The notes beneath the pieces are model-generated. The model ran no database searches and was not told where the DNA came from. It worked only from the letters and a program-made list of their open reading frames with translations. Of a stretch of DNA of 64,000 nt, positions 1-12,230 are shown piece by piece. The stretch is taken from NCBI GenBank assembly GCA_023105745.1, contig JALGQZ010000002.1, forward strand, positions 41,151,997 to 41,215,996, given 5' to 3'. This DNA comes from Austropuccinia psidii. Lineage: Eukaryota; Basidiomycota; Pucciniomycetes; Pucciniales; Sphaerophragmiaceae. Position 1 is the first letter of the stretch. Each line of letters begins with the position of its first letter. The position numbers and the translations under genes were made by a program.

Positions 1-344
1 AGTTTTTCTATAAGAATTATTTCTGCACAGTGTGTGTCTTAGTTCTTTTATAAGTGGTTAAATATTGATATTTTCCATGTGTAATTGTCTCATTGAGAGC
101 TTTACACTTCATATTGTTATAATTGTCAGTGACTATAACAATAGAATAATTATAGTTTATTATAATTACTATACTTTTTATTATTATTTCATATAATAAT
201 AATTGAATTTTTTTTTAATATAAATATTTTTAATAATTATATTTGAATTTGTGGTTATAATATTTTATTATATTATAATTTTCTACTGAGGAAAGTCATA
301 TTACTCTTGATATTGTTACTATTATCAAGAGTTTCATAGAAAAA
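1..344. other. AT-rich stretch, no gene seen
   Basis: This stretch is made mostly of A and T runs. Homology to the A2 integrase on the minus strand stops near 345, just after the peptide MDTVRFFY, so this is either the sequence beyond a 3' truncation of A2 or another insertion. I see nothing codable in it. Confidence 0.5.
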
Positions 345-929
345 CCTTACAGTATCCATAGGTGTATCATCTTTGTGACATGGCAGAAAGATTGATGTCT
401 TACTGAATGTGTCAAAAATTACTAGGCATGAATTATAGGTCTTATCACCCCATGGTGGTAGACCAGATACCCAATCCATATGGACAATTTCCCAAGGTCT
501 GTGGAGTTCTTGCATTCTGATCATATTTCCAAGTCTTTTTCCAGTGGATTTATTTGCCTTTTGACATCTGTCACAGGCTTTTCAATACTCTGAAATATCT
601 TTTTGCTACATTGGCCACCATATAGAGTTCTCGACTTTCTCCCTTGTTCTGTCCTTAGATAGGTGTCCTGAGAAGGGGCTGTCATGGCATTTTTTCAGTA
701 CAAGATTGATTAAGGATCAGTCTACAATCGCCATTACACATATGTGTTTAGTCCTATGTTACATTATGCCATCTAGTAAATGAAATCTTCCTTCATCATA
801 TTATTTCTTCCATATTTCATCTAAGGCATGTATTAAGGAGTTATCTTCAGAGTATTTAGTAAGTAATTTGAATAAGATGCTACAGCTCTTATGTTGGGTA
901 TAACCTTTTCTTAATTTCTCAAAGAAGGT
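345..929 (-). pseudogene. A2 gypsy element, integrase fragment left of the B insertion
   Basis: Minus-strand reading gives two integrase pieces that align with A1. One piece (about 801-929) carries YTQHKSCSIL and [14 protein letters not shown], the start of the integrase region. The other (about 345-524) carries [15 protein letters not shown], with the first catalytic Asp in HMDW, and FLPCHKDD. The segment between them is frameshifted and has stops. The reading is the direct continuation of the RNase H/spacer coding that ends at 10594, so element B split one integrase gene. Homology ends near 345, before the second catalytic Asp and the Glu. The fragment is non-functional. Confidence 0.88.
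925..929. repeat. Target-site duplication of element B, left copy (AAGGT)
   Basis: AAGGT immediately precedes the TG of the left LTR. The same five bases follow the CA of the right LTR at 10589-10593. A 5-bp duplication is usual for Ty3/gypsy integration. Confidence 0.93.
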
Positions 930-2364
930 TGTCAGCCTGTGAATCAAAACCAGAGCACAAGCATGACAGCCAAAATACCATAAACCAATGGTATAGCCAA
1001 GATACCTCCAAAGCATGGAGCTGAGCCAAACTAGCTCGAAAGGTATCAAACTAAAGGGGAAACTCACCCCTTTCCAAATATACAAGTCCCATCATCATAG
1101 GACAATAAATAACAAAGTTATTCCTGTTCAAAGTTACTGCTAAGCATAAACCTTAATTCTTACCTCTCATATTGAATACAGAGTCAGAGTCTTAACCCCA
1201 TCAAATGGGTATTCAAAATGAAGCTCTAAGTCAGGGCTATCCAATGGTACCAGCCAAACTGAGCTAGCACCGTTATGACTGAAGTTATGACCAAATTCAG
1301 GCCAAATAAGGGTGAACAAAATATTCACCTCTCATCCAGATTCTACAGTTTTAGTGTGAGATACCTAAAGTGGGGTCTTTTTGGAAAGAGCACAATCAGG
1401 GATATCTGATGGTGTCATCCATTTCCTCATATCCTAACTAGAACAAAAGTTATGGGGAAAACAAGCCCAATACAGCTTTTGCCTAAAACACACATATGTA
1501 CAAAATATCTTGTACATGGGATAACTTTGCCATATTTAATTATAACCATATCAAATAAGGTACCATTGTGTGGAACACATACAGGGCTGCACACTGAACC
1601 AATTTTGAGGTTGATATCTCAAGAACTGACAAATTTATGGCTTTTTTAAGGTCAAAATCCCACATTTTGGCCAATACAGCCTTACCATGGGATAATATCC
1701 CATAGCCATGATTATGAGGTTTTAAACAGACAAAGAAGCATGTTTATACTTTAATACCTCATAAGTCAGTCAATACTGGGGTCCCATACAGTTTCTGTAC
1801 AGCATTCTACATGTCATACATGTCAGAAGAAGGCTATGTGGTCCCCAGGAGAAACGTTTCACCCTGTGTTGGTGAAAACTGCCCAGATGTGGTTTCAAAA
1901 CCACATCTGAGCCCAATAAAGGCTATACAGGCCTTTTGCAAACCACAAGCCTGTCTCAGAGAGTGAACAAATCTTTACTTCCTCTACATGGAAAGGTCTA
2001 GTAGCCTTTCCACCCCATTTCAGGATAAAAGAAGGGCTTTTCACAGCCAGAAAAGCTTTCCTCATCCTGCTATTAAATTTCTACATAGTAAAACTGTCAA
2101 AAACAGTTATACTCTTGAAAAATAACCAGGTATAATTATAATCTTAATTATTGTAGTCTTTATTATTGTCATCCAACAGGTAAAGCTGCACCCAGGGCTT
2201 TCAACAGAGCTCACCACCACTATTTTATAATAATAAAGCCCTTTTTATTTTAAAAACCTTATTCTCTATCAACACCTTTATTTCAAATCTTTTATCATGT
2301 GTAACAGTCACAGTTAAGGCTTTAAATATCCTAATTACTACTTCTACATAGACTCAACCTGACA
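930..2364 (+). repeat. 5' LTR of element B
   Basis: The LTR begins TGTCAGCCTGTG and ends CTCAACCTGACA. It aligns along its length with 9149-10588. A GATAAAAG box at 2024-2031, before a run of pyrimidine-rich sequence, is conserved in the right LTR and in the related LTR at 24722-26110. It is a plausible TATA-like promoter element. Confidence 0.95.
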
Positions 2365-2384
2365 TTTTGGGGGCCTTGCCGTGT
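2365..2384 (+). promoter_or_regulatory. Putative primer-binding site of element B
   Basis: TTTTGGGGGCC starts right after the LTR and is followed by a GCCGTG block. The same two blocks follow the LTRs of A1 and A2. The TGG start fits pairing with a tRNA 3' CCA end, but I cannot name the tRNA. Confidence 0.6.
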
Positions 2385-2406
2385 TTTAACCTTTTTGGAC
2401 CTTAAG

Positions 2407-4042
2407 AGTGAGTTTTTTCACTTATTTTCTCTATTTCTGACATTTTGTTTTATGTTTTTAGGCGTTTTTTTTCTTAAAAATACATATATGTCATATATTT
2501 CTTTCTGGATTAATTGGTGTACACACCATATTATACTCATATTCTAAGGGTACCTGTCATGTGGCTAATAACCACAGGACCTTTATTTTTGGTGTGTTTT
2601 ACATATAAAAGCACTTTAAGCCACTACTAAGGTCTTTTTTTAATTAAATAAAGACACCTCTTACTGTAAAACCAACAGTTGAGGTGTGGTTGGGCATATT
2701 GTTAATTCAATTACCCTCTTACATACCACTGTTATCAGTTTATACTTGCTAATTACAAGTTATAATGTGAGACATTGGTATACAAACAGTATACCAAAGA
2801 GCTGTAAACTGTATTTCTGATGTGAAATTGTTAATTCAATTACACTGTCATTATACGAGGGCATATTGTAGTAATATACAAGCCCAGAGGCCATTCTTAC
2901 ACGTGCAAACAGCATTTTATGAAGTTTTAACTGACATTAAGCCCTATTTTCCTGTTTGATTCAGTGGAAGATAACTTCATACCACTTGAGACGCAGTCAC
3001 AGGCCAGCATACTAGTGACACCCTCAGAGCCAGAGGGAAGCAAGGGCACAGGAAAGAGGCACAGTGAAGGCCTGATTACAGCAAAGAAGTAGACACCTAT
3101 TGCCACCCAGAAGAGTAGAAAACCACTAAATTCTGCTTCAATACAAGGTAAACCAACCTTAACAGCTTGTACAGGGAAAATTACTATAATTAACCCAGTT
3201 GTAACCTCTAAAGGTAAATTTCCCAAATCAGCAGACAACAAATTTGTACAAGGCACAGTCAAAGGTAAATACCCTAAGAACATAAAGTTTTTTACTGCTT
3301 GAAAACACTGACATGTCACCTTTATACCTCAGAGACCTTGGCTTCCAAATGAGCCAACCAGAGGATAGGGAAGGATTGTCCCGAACCAGAATACCTGGAA
3401 GAGGACACCTTGGACACAGTGGTGGTGGATGGCAAAACAATGAGGGAGATAATATCAACCTTGCCATTAACACTCCATTTCAACAGGAACCTCAAACCAG
3501 AGGACTGGAAAGACATGGATCAAGTTCTTCAGCTCCACCAACTCCTCAAAGATTTATTTCAATGGAGCATGGACAACAAGAGGTTCAACCTGGCATCCCA
3601 CTGGGCAGAACTTGGAGCAAGTTTCCAGAAGATCTGTCTCAAAGAGATAGACTTCAAGGACCTTGTGGTAATCACCAAAGGTTGGAATCCTACCAGGCAG
3701 TTCAGACTCCTGGAGGCAAGGGCAACCAGGATAAGGAAGAATCAAGCCACTATCCAAGCTATAGAAGAACAGCTGACCCAGACAGGGCATACTCAGATTC
3801 CTTCAGGCTCACAAGGAGCAGGCCAAATCAGCTCTCCAGTGGCTTCACACCATTCAGAAACCAGCAGATCAGTGGCCAAGAGTCACCATTCTTCACAATT
3901 CCAGAAAGTTTCCAGGAGAAGACAAGGAAAAAACGGCAAAAACAAGACCTCCTTTAACAAGAGGAAGAGAGAGTCAGAACCCATACTCCAGAAGCTGTTG
4001 GATTTGGTGAAAGAAGTGCACAAGAACCAGAAGTGGTTGTAA
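2407..4042 (+). pseudogene. Predicted spliced accessory ORF of element B (leader exon joined to the +1 frame over gag)
   Basis: Inferred exons are 2407, 2965-3264 and 3333-4042, with introns GTGAGT...TTCAG and GTAAAT...CTCAG. The first junction builds an ATG (A|TG) followed by EDNF. The second keeps the frame into the +1 ORF that overlaps gag and stops at 4040-4042. The product would be about 336 codons. The middle carries a conserved-looking GWNP motif. The C-terminus is Ser/Gln-rich and then strongly basic (RRRQGKNGKNK, KRKRE), ending in an amphipathic helix. This copy has two internal stops (TAG at 3090-3092, TGA at 3350-3352), so it is dead. I recall similar predicted proteins from rust genomes, unchecked. 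The function is unknown. The 557-nt first intron is the weakest part of the model. Confidence 0.6.
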
Positions 4043-5350
4043 ATAACTCTAGAATCAGTAGTCCCATTAATACAAATATTACCCCTACTCAGATTGAAAA
4101 TAATGTTGTCACACCTGAGAGTAACTTAAAAAGTAATGCACTGTGGTTAAAAATGTCCCAATATGCTGAGAAAACTCAAAAGAAATTTTCATAACTTGAA
4201 GCAAGCCATGAGAGGATGAAAAACTAACAGCCTCCATGGATAAAATTGTTAAAACCCTTCAAGAAGGACATTCTCAATTGAGCAAATCCTCTGAAGAAAC
4301 CAACAAAAGACTGAATATGGTCTTTGAAGAACAACACCACAGCAGAAGGGACACCAATTGTCTGGATCAAGATATAAACAGATTGTCTAATGTCTACCAT
4401 AACATAAAGCCCCAACCACAATGCCATGTTAAGGATAATCCATATCACCCAGATGCCATGCTGGTGAATAAGGCAAGATCTCCATCACAATACCAGGATG
4501 GGGATAATATGTCTTATTCTGAGAAGGAAGCCTTGAAAAAGCTTCCTCAGGCCTCAAGCTGGCCCAAATTCTCTGGAACAGGAGAATATGATCATATGGA
4601 ACTCATAGATTATATTGATGGTCTCTTCATTGATGCACCAAGCATACCAGATTACCAGATTACTGCTAGACTGAATACATCATTTAAAGGTCATGCTAGT
4701 ATATGGTACACAGAAATGAAAGAAATCCATGGCAGAAGGAACTGGCCATGGTGTAAGAGTCAGATCATCCAAAATTACAGTAATGGTACTTGGATATGGC
4801 AAAAGACCATGTCATTTGAAAATGAAATATACTCTGCTCTGTGGACAAAGATCCATATTAGTGGTGTCTTATACAGTCTAGAAGACTTAAAGCCATTGAT
4901 CCTCAGATGAACATCCAAATGAGGAATCACAAACTTCTGACACAACTGCCATAAGAACTAGAGCATGCAGTAAAATGAAGATGCAACCAAAATTGCACTC
5001 TAGATGACATTGCTAATGCTTCACAAGATGTAAGGAAAAGAACTAATATAGGGAAATTCAGCCTATATAGAAGCAGTAGTTTCAAAGAGAAACAACCTCT
5101 CAGGGTGGAGTTTAAAGATAAACCCAGAGAAAGAGTGGCAGAAGTGGCAAAGAAGAAGAATTATTGTCACAATTGTGGTTCAACAGACCACTATGCCAAC
5201 AACTGTCCAAGAGAAAAGAAAAAATTCTATGCCATTGGGAAAGTCCCAGAGGAGGAATACCCAACAGAGGATTCTGACCCAGACTCCATAGGTGATGCCA
5301 TCAGAGAACCATCTGATTATGACCAAGACCCAAGAGAAGAATTTCTCATG
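3313..5350 (+). pseudogene. Gag of element B, broken
   Basis: The frame from ATG 3313 stays open to 3957. It encodes a Gln/Ser/Arg-rich N-terminal region overlapped by another open frame. Gag resumes at 4236-4910 with a coiled-coil-like segment and the capsid-type retrotransposon gag domain (WPKFSGTGEYDHMEL, then WYTEMKEIHGRRNWPW). After more damage near 4910-5100 it continues as a basic linker and a CCHC zinc knuckle (CHNCGSTDHYANNC, first Cys codon at 5165). Gag forms the particle and binds element RNA through the knuckle. Frame changes near 3957-4236 and 4910-5105 make this copy non-functional. Its ATG lies inside the predicted second intron. Confidence 0.85.
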
Positions 5351-8300
5351 GAATACCAAGAGGAAACCCCACCAGAAATTCAGGACATAGAGTTGGAAGC
5401 AGGAATGCCACAGGACACAGCCAACAAAAACTTGTGCAAACATACACAAGATGCACAAACATTCCTGGTTACACCAACCAAAGGGATGGCATATATACAT
5501 GGAACAGCCACAAAGGTGACTTTCTGTATTGACAATGCTCAACATCCACTTATCATTGATAGTGGGGCACACTGCTCCATAGTGGCCAGAAATTATCTGG
5601 ATAACCACTTCCCAAATTAGGAAAAACAGCTCTTGCCCACCAAGGCAAAGAGCTTTGAAAGTGCTTCAGGGAAGATGACTTCTATTGTGAAAATTATCAA
5701 AGTGATAATTATACCCCACAGGAAGGGTAATATTGGACTCAACCAAGAGTTTGTAGTGCTTGATGATGCCCACATCCAAGGCTTCTTACTGGGAACAGAT
5801 TACCAAAGGATGTATGGCATAGATATTTATAATAGTAAAAACAGGCACATTACCATTGGTACCAACAAGGAGAAGAAATTTTCACTTGATATATACCAAA
5901 TCTCTACCCATGATCCACTGGAGGAGTTACTGAATAATTTCAGAGAGGGCAAGTTTAGCACCACCCTTTCCAGTAAACAAAAACTAAGTTTACTGAAGAT
6001 GCTGAGGAAGAACAGACCAGCATTTGCCATTGGTGAAGAACCACTAGGCAAGATCAAAGGCCATGATATAGAACTATATCTGGATGTGGAAAGACCTTAT
6101 CCACCCATGCTCAGGAGACCTCCTTATCCAGAAAGTCTGGAAACCAGGAAAGAAATTGAAAACATATCAATGAACTCCTGGACATGGATGTCATCAGAAA
6201 GATTGGACATAATGAAATAGTGGAAATAACCACTCCTGTCCTAATCACCTGGAATGATGGCAAGTCTAGACTGTGTGGAGACTTCAGAGCTCTGAACAAC
6301 TACACAAAAGCAGACAGGTACCCTATACCCAGGATATCTCATGCCTTGGATAAACTGGCAAAAGCCAAATACATAACCAAAATGGATTGTATGAAAGGTT
6401 TCCACCAAAATGGAGTTAAACCAAACTCCATGAAATTTCTCAGAATAATATGCCATATGGGCATATATGAGTATACCAGGATGCCATTTTGCATCAAAGA
6501 TGCACCAGCCCACTTCCAAAGGATGATGGACACAATATTTCAAGAAGAAGTATTAGAAGGCTGGATGGTGGTATATATTGATGATATCATTATATACTTA
6601 GAGACATGGGAAGACCATGTACAATACATAGACAGAGCTCCAAGTAAATTTACACCCATCAATCTGAAAATTTCACTGAAAAAGTGTAATTTTGGCCAAC
6701 AAGAGCTACCAGCTCTAGGACATAAAGTCTCAGGTCTTAGTCTGGAAATTGACCAGAATAAAGCTGCAGCAGTACTGCAAAAGCCAGTACCAAAGAGCAT
6801 CAAAAAGATGCAATCTTTCCTTGGGTTTTCTAGCTACTATAGAAACCACATCAAAAATTTTCCCCACATAACTAGTAGTTTATACAAGTTATGTTCAAAA
6901 GATGTAGTTTTTGAAATTACCAAGGAAAGGAGGGATGCATATCAGAGGATCAAATATGAGCTCACAAATGCACCTGTGCTAATCTTGCCTGACTTTGAAC
7001 TACCATTCAAGTTATACATAGATGCAGCATGTAGCCAAGGCTTAGGAGCAGCCCTTCACCAAAGACACATTGTAGATGGTGAACCAAGAGAGGGACTAAT
7101 ATGTTACATCTCTAGGCAACTGAAAGATTCAGAAGCCAGGTATGGGGCCACCCAGACTGAATTTCTATGCTTAGTCTGGCTCTGGAAAAACTCCATTATT
7201 ATCTGGAGGGTGCAGTCTTTGAAGTCTACACAGACTGCACATCCTTGAAGTCTTTACTGAAGATGAAGACTACAAATAGACACATTCTGAGATGGGAAAT
7301 AGCCATCCAGGAGTATAGAGGGAATATGACCATCATATACAAAGAAGTTAAAATTCATACCAATGCAGATGGCCACTGGATAATGTCAGGAGCAATCCAG
7401 CTTATGACCCTGAAGTTTCAGCCAAGATCCCTATCCATTTCATGGAAATAGATAGGAGGAAGAACGTTAAATTCTCTGAATGGGCACCAGGAAGTGGTAC
7501 CCTTGACAGTGGAAACACTGATTCAGAAGGAACAGAAACTCTCATACTGGGAATAAGCTCCTCAGAACTGCACAATGCATTTTTCAGTGCAGTACTGAAG
7601 TATTATGCCAAACACAAACAGTGTGGCATATTACTACAACTCCTTCAACAGAAATACAGAAGTCCAGAACTAGAATCCCAGCTGGAAGAACCCTGGTTGA
7701 GGGCCTATAAGGATAACAAGCTCTTCCTTGTAGATGGCCTGCTTTACCATAGAGAGAAGCACACAAGTGCACTCACAGTGGTAGACAGAGACCACATCTC
7801 CCTGATCCTGCAGGAATGTCATGACTGCCCCTATATGGGACACATGAGTGAGGACAGGACCAAAGGGAGGGTAGCAAGCACAGCTTGGTGGCCCCAGTGG
7901 GAACAAGAGTTGAATGAATACATCAACACTTGTGAAAGATTCCAAAAGGCAAAAAGGAAACATGGGAAGAAGTATGGGTTACTTCAACATATAGAGGAAC
8001 CCAAACACCCATGGGAAACCATCAATATGGACTGGGTCACAGGACATGTCCCAGGGGGAAAAGAAAACTACAATGCCTTCTTAATCATAGTTGATAGGTT
8101 CAGAAAGAGTATGAGGTGTCTACCATGCCATAAAGAGGACACTGCCATGGACACTGCTCTGTTATTCTGGAATAACATCATATCTACCTGTGGAGTTCCT
8201 AAAATCATCATTAGTGATAGGGACCCCAAATTCACATCTGAATTTTGGACCAACTTGTATGACATGCTTGGCAGCAAGCTTGCATTTTCCACAGCTTACA

Positions 8301-9115
8301 ATCCACAAACAGATGGCCTAGCTGAAAGGATGATCGAGACAATGGAGGACATCTTTAGAAGGTTCTGTGCCTATGGCATGGAATACAAGGACCATGAGGG
8401 ATACACCCATGACTGGGTTACCCTTCTACCAGTTGCTCAACTGGCTTATAATACAAGTCAGCACTCTACCACAGGAAAAACACCTGCACCGGTAGAGAAA
8501 GGGTGGAATGCCCTGTTGCCTGTAGATCCCTTGAAGAAGAATCTTCTGACCAGCCAACCCACAGCCAAGGACTTCCATGACATGTGGAAGAAGGCTTGTG
8601 ACACAGCTTCCAAAAGCATAGCTGAGGCAAAAGAATATAATAAGCCAAGGTGGGACAAGACACACATGGAACCTGACTTTAAGGAAGGGGACCAGGTGCT
8701 AGTGTCAACACTAAACTTAAATAATCTTAAAGGACCCAAGAAGATGAGAGACTCCTTTGTAGGGCCCTTCACTATCATTAAGTTGATAGGGAAGAATGCA
8801 GTGGAAGTCAAACTTACAGAGGAATTTTCCAGGAAGCACCCAGTCTTTCCAGTAAGTTTAGTCAAGCCATACTTCCAAACAGAGGAGGAGGAATGCCACA
8901 CCACCAGAGATAGTGGAAGTGGAGGATTCCCCTGGACCTGTGAGTAAAATCATAAGAGCCAGGAAGATCAGACTTATTGGGAAGGATCAAAGACAATACT
9001 TAGTCAGATTCAAGACCAATCAGCTGATAAGGACAAATGGTTGGCAGAAGATGCCATACCAGATGGGAACCTTCATTTAAGGATATTGAGATCCTCTAGG
9101 AGGACTGAAAAGTCT
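5351..9115 (+). pseudogene. Pol of element B: protease, RT, RNase H, integrase, chromodomain tail; frameshifted
   Basis: The aspartic protease has LIIDSGAHCS (DSG at 5558-5566). An in-frame TAG at 5618-5620 follows, where a Trp codon would be expected. RT carries FRALNNYTKADRYPIPR and the catalytic YIDD at 6574-6585. RNase H carries KLYIDAACSQGLGAAL and SEARYGATQTE. Integrase carries the HHCC start ([14 protein letters not shown]), with the first Cys pair altered to CERF, then HMDW-type [22 protein letters not shown] and [15 protein letters not shown] chromodomain-like tail (RQYLVRF) is read in another frame after 8947. Frame changes occur near 6165-6220, 7167-7250 and 7442, so no intact polyprotein can be made. 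Confidence 0.93.
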
Positions 9116-9136
9116 CATCAAGGATGAGCCTTTTTT

Positions 9137-9148
9137 AGAGGGAGGGTA
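9137..9148 (+). promoter_or_regulatory. Polypurine tract of element B
   Basis: AGAGGGAGGGTA follows a T run and abuts the right LTR, the usual site of plus-strand DNA priming. A1 has AGGGGGAGGGAA in the same place, and the relic at 24709 has CAGAGGGAGGCT. Confidence 0.85.
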
Positions 9149-10588
9149 TGTCAACCTGTGACTCAAAACCAGAGCACAAGCATGACAGCCAAAATACCAT
9201 AAACCAATGGTATAGCCAAGATACCACCAAAGCATGGAGCTGAGCCAAGCTAGCTCAAAAGGTATCAAACTAAAGGGGAAACTCACCCCTTTCCAAATAT
9301 ACAAGTCCCATCATCATAGGACAACAAATAACAAAGTTACTCCTGCTCAAAGTTGCTGCTGAGCATAAACCTTGATTCTCACCTCTCATGTGAAATACAG
9401 AGTAAAAAGCTTAAACCCATCAAATAGGTATTCAGAATGAAGCTCTAAGTCAGGGCTATCCAATGGTACAAGCCAAACTGAGCTAGCACCAGTATGACTG
9501 AAGTTATGACCAAATTCAGGCCAAATGAGGGTGAACAAAACATTCACCTCTCATCTAACTTCTACAGTTTTAGTGTGAGATACCTAAAGTGGGGTCTTTT
9601 TGGAAAGAGCACAATCAGGGATATCTGATGGTGTCATCCATTTCCTCATATCCTAACTAGAACAAAAGTTATGGGGCAAACAAGCCCAATACAGCTTTTG
9701 CCTAAAACACACATATGTACAAAATATGTTGTACATGGGATGACTTTGCCATATTTAATTATAACCATATCAAATAAGGTACCATTGTGTAGAACATATA
9801 CAGGGCTACACACTGAACCAATTTTGAGGTTGATATCTCAAGAACTGACAAATTTCTGGCTTTTTTAAGGTCAAAATCCCACATTTTGGCCAATACAGCC
9901 TTACCATGGGATAATATCCCATAACCACGATTATGAGGTGTCAAACAGACAAAGAAGCATGTTTACACTTCAATAACTCATAGGTCAGTCAATACTGGGG
10001 TCCCATACAGTTTCTGTACAGCATTCTACGCATCATACACATCAGAAGAAGGCTATGTGGTCCCCAGATGAAAATTTTCACCCTGTATTGGTGAAAACCG
10101 CCCAGATGCGGTTTCAAAACCACATTTTAGCCTAATAGAGGCTATAAAGGCCTTTTGCAAACCACAAGCCTGCCTCAGAGAGTGAATCAATCTTCACTTC
10201 CTCTATGTGGAAAGTTCTAGTAGCCTTTCCACCCCATTTCAGGATAAAAGGAGGGCTTTTCACAGCCAGAAAAGCTTTCCTCATCCTGCTCTTAAATTCC
10301 TACATAGTACAACTGTCAAAAACAGTTATACTTCTGAAAAATAACCAGGTATAATTCTAATCTTAATTATTGTAGTCTTTATTATTGTCATCCAACAGGT
10401 AAAGCTGCACCCAGGGCTTTCAACAGCGCTCACCACCACTATTTTATAATAGTAAAGCCCTTTAAATTTTATTATAAAATCCTTATTCTCTATCAAAACC
10501 TTTATTTCAAATCTTTTATCATGTGTAAAAGTCACAGTTAAGGCTGTAAATATCCTAATTACTACTTCTACATAGGCTCAACCTGACA
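9149..10588 (+). repeat. 3' LTR of element B
   Basis: Begins TGTCAACCTGTG and ends CTCAACCTGACA, 1440 bp. It matches 930-2364 with scattered substitutions. The GATAAAAG box is at 10243-10250. Confidence 0.95.
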
Positions 10589-10593
10589 AAGGT
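10589..10593. repeat. Target-site duplication of element B, right copy (AAGGT)
   Basis: Matches 925-929. The minus-strand integrase coding of A2 resumes directly beyond it, which proves the nested insertion. Confidence 0.93.
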
Positions 10594-12230
10594 GGTGTTT
10601 TAGGTCTGTAACACTGATTCCTTCTATTGGGATCTGTGGGGAAGTTTCCTCTGGTAAATAAGCAGGATTATCAATGTTTTTTGGTAATGGCCATCTGCTT
10701 AGTCCATCTGCATTTTTGTGAACAATGGTCTTATTACTTCCATATTCTTTTCTGGCTATTTGCCATCTGAGCATATGTCGTTTGGGTGTTTTCATGCTTA
10801 GGAGTGATTTAACAGTGGTACAATCTTTTATAATTTCAAAAACACATCTTCTAAGAAAGTAGTTAAGTTTCTCTAAGTCCCATACAAGGCATAAAAATTC
10901 CATTTGACTTCCCCCATATCTGGCTTCAGTTGGTTTGATCTGCCTAGATATGAAACATATGGGTCCTTCTACAGCCTTGTCATTTATAATCTGGAGTTGA
11001 GGAAGTGCAGAACCTATCTCATCCCATGAGGCATCAATATAATAATTGAGTGGCACCTTAAATATGGCATCAGTAAAAGTGTAGCAGGGGTCAAGGCTTG
11101 TTTCAAAGATTCAAATTCTTTGACTCTGTCAACAGTAATTTAAAATACAGTTTTGTTTCACATAATTGATGAAGAGGTCTTGCTATGGGTGTGAAGTCTT
11201 TAATGTGCTGCCTGTAGTATCCTGAAAATCCCAAAAATGGCTGAATTTACTTTTTGTTCTGAGGCATAGGCTTCAGTAATACTACTGCAGCCTTGTTTTT
11301 GTCAATTCCAAGAGACAGAAAAGATACTAGATGTCCCAGGTCTTTGAGTTCTTTAAATTCAAAGTCTCATTTCTTCAAAGGAATTTTCATGTTCACTGAT
11401 TGAATTTTTCTCAAAACTCTGGATAATGTGTATATATTATCTGCCCAAGTCTTGGAACAGAAAATAATGTCATCAATTTAAGTGATTAATCATCCTTCTG
11501 AAAGCTCTGCAGGGAAAATTTCATTCATCATCCTTTGAATGTGTGAAGGTTGATTTTTGATACCAAAAGGCATTCTCAAATATTTATACACCCCACAATG
11601 AAAAAAGATTCTCAAATATTTTCTTGCTCTTGGTGTCACCAAATTTTGATGGAATAGCTTCAGGGCATCCATAGTGCTTATGTATGCTGCTTGAGAAATT
11701 TGAGTGAGGGAAATTTGGATTTTTTGGTTTGGGATACCTGTCTGGGACAGTCTAATCATTTAGAGCTCTTATTTCCCCAACCATTCTGTATTTTACATTA
11801 TGCCATTCCACTATGACTGGTCTGAGTATTTCTACTTCCTCATTGTGGCCAACCTTTCTTATCACACCAAGGTCCAGAAGCTCTTTAATACCAAGCTCCA
11901 GGGCTTCTATTGATTTTGGGCTTTCTGGATATGCAGGCCTTCTGAAGAGTGGTGGATATGGTCTCTCAATATTCAGAATAATGTCCAATTCATGACCAAT
12001 AATTGCCCCTAAAGGCTCTTTAGCTGATGCAATGGCTTCTTTGGGGCATATAGAAGGGTGGACAGTTCATTTTCCTGTTTATCAGTAAGATGAAGACTTA
12101 CTTCAGCTTCATTTAACTGTTCAGACTTGAATTCCTTCAACTCTAAGCTTACTGGTGATACTTTACTTACTGTAATTTGCCTTTCAAAGGTAAAAATGCA
12201 AATTTTTGATGCTTATTTTCCCCAATGGTA
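10594..12230 (-). pseudogene. A2 gypsy element: RNase H and reverse transcriptase, decayed
   Basis: Read on the minus strand from 12230 downward, it gives the RT N-terminus ([32 protein letters not shown]), RT fingers/palm ([30 protein letters not shown]) and RNase H ([46 protein letters not shown]). It aligns with A1 throughout. Several frameshifts and stops occur, for example around 11060-11490 where RT motifs are scrambled between frames, including the YIDD region. The reading ends at 10594 in the spacer before integrase, where element B is inserted. Confidence 0.93.

Larger units (their letters stand above)
930..10588 (+). mobile_element. Ty3/gypsy chromodomain LTR retrotransposon, family B, complete but decayed
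   Basis: This 9.66-kb element has TG...CA LTRs at both ends (930-2364 and 9149-10588), a primer-binding-like site after the left LTR, a polypurine tract before the right LTR and AAGGT target duplications. The internal order is leader exon, overlapping gag ORFs, zinc knuckle, protease, RT, RNase H, integrase and a chromodomain-like tail. That order (RT before integrase) defines Ty3/gypsy, and the tail points to chromoviruses. Several frameshifts and in-frame stops interrupt gag and pol. The LTRs differ clearly from each other: I count about 23 differences in the first ~330 bp, fewer later. It is therefore older than A1. It sits inside A2. Confidence 0.95.

Noticed and set aside
8458..8904. Minus-strand 148-codon frame in B integrase
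   Set aside because: Antisense shadow of intact integrase coding.
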